Shown: positions 5,252-5,617 of the stretch, piece by piece | Layout of the letters: each line of letters starts with the position of its first letter | Numbering within the stretch: position 1 is the stretch's first letter | Assembly: GCF_002737765.1 (NCBI RefSeq) | Contig: NZ_PEGG01000209.1 | Span: forward strand, 1-5,617 | DNA from: Caulobacter sp. B11 | GTDB taxonomy: Bacteria > Pseudomonadota > Alphaproteobacteria > Caulobacterales > Caulobacteraceae | Reading direction: 5' to 3' | DNA: 5,617 nucleotides | Made by a program: the position numbers and the translations under genes | The notes under the pieces: model-generated | Database searches by the model: none | Seen by the model: the letters and a program-made list of their open reading frames with translations, nothing else | Told to the model about the DNA's origin: nothing

Positions 5252-5617
5252 ATGGGCGAGGAATCTGGACATCCGACGCTATCGCAGCATCTTCATCAGC
5301 GACCCTTCATCTGGGGCACCCGGGGCTGCCAGGCTGAGCTGCTGCTGGACTTCATCCGGCATATCGAGTGCGAGCGGCTTTATCTGGTCGGCGACATCAT
5401 CGACGGCTGGAAACTGCGCCGCAGCGGCTCTGTACTGGCCCCAGGCCCACAATGACGTCGTGCAGAAAGATCCTGCGCCTGGCCCGCTAAGGGCGTCGAG
5501 GTGATCTACGTCCCGGGCAATCACGACGACCGGATCCGCGACTTCTGCGGCGTGCATTTCGGCGGGGTGGTCGTGGCCCGCGACGTGATCCACGAGGCCG
5601 CCGACGGCAAGCGCTAC
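5252..5617 (+). CDS. LpxH-like metallophosphoesterase (UDP-2,3-diacylglucosamine diphosphatase family), partial, multiple frameshifts
   Basis: Calcineurin-type phosphoesterase of the LpxH-like group. LpxH itself splits UDP-2,3-diacylglucosamine in lipid A synthesis; many alphaproteobacterial relatives have unproven substrates. Stitching frames gives IRRYRSIFISD-LHL-GTRGCQAELLLDFIRHIECERLYLVGDIIDGWKLRRS, then YWPQAHNDVVQK-ILRLAR-KGVEVIYVPGNHDDRIRDFCGVHFGG, running off the window. Metal-binding motifs D-x-H (SDLHLG), GD (VGDIIDGW) and GNHD are all readable. Frame changes are needed near 5262-5268, at 5304, near 5311-5315, at 5426-5432, at 5466-5468 and at 5488. The first ATG (5252, MGEES) is the likely start, but it needs the first frame change to join the conserved frame, so the start is uncertain. 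GGGGGAC upstream may be its ribosome site. Conserved protein on both sides of each break suggests poor sequence rather than decay. The gene continues past the right edge. Confidence 0.8.

Noticed and set aside
5181..5504. The open frames 5181-5504 and 5069-5455 as separate intact small proteins.
   Set aside because: Each carries only patches of the LpxH-like sequence. They are pieces of one gene split by frame changes, not independent genes.

Overview
This is a GC-rich window (by eye well above 60% GC, with codon third positions mostly G or C). The protein content points to an alphaproteobacterium, most likely Caulobacterales (Caulobacter/Phenylobacterium-like). The clues are a DUF6356-type small membrane protein, a Tat-leader aminotransferase of HisC type, and an LpxH-like phosphoesterase with the SDLHLGTRGCQ start. 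The assignment is from recognition, not from a search.

Left part, minus strand, read right to left: a small DUF6356-like protein (2227-1976), an APC/CAT-family amino acid permease (1885-468), and the N-terminal part of an acyl-CoA dehydrogenase (338 to beyond position 1). Middle, plus strand, divergent from these: an Lrp/AsnC regulator (2352-2819), then a Tat-exported class I/II aminotransferase (2868-3977). The 124-bp divergent gap holds an inverted repeat (GAGAAC-CCT-GTTCTC, 2314-2334), a good candidate Lrp operator. The simplest reading is an amino-acid uptake and use module controlled by the Lrp-type protein. The amino acid involved cannot be told from sequence.

Right part: a 109-residue uncharacterised protein (4052-4381, plus), a convergent TetR-family regulator (4396-5025, minus), a 226-bp divergent gap with a candidate TetR operator, and the start of an LpxH-like calcineurin-type metallophosphoesterase (from about 5252 to the window end, plus).

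Three genes are broken in the given reading. The acyl-CoA dehydrogenase and the permease each lack one base, where GGG seems to have become GG. The phosphoesterase has about six frame changes within roughly 240 bp, mostly extra bases in short homopolymer runs. Protein conservation resumes cleanly on both sides of each break, so sequencing or assembly error, concentrated near the ends, is more likely than true gene decay. I found no mobile element, CRISPR array, tRNA or rRNA, and no convincing new biological system. The most distinctive item is the Tat-exported aminotransferase linked to an Lrp regulator and a divergent permease.
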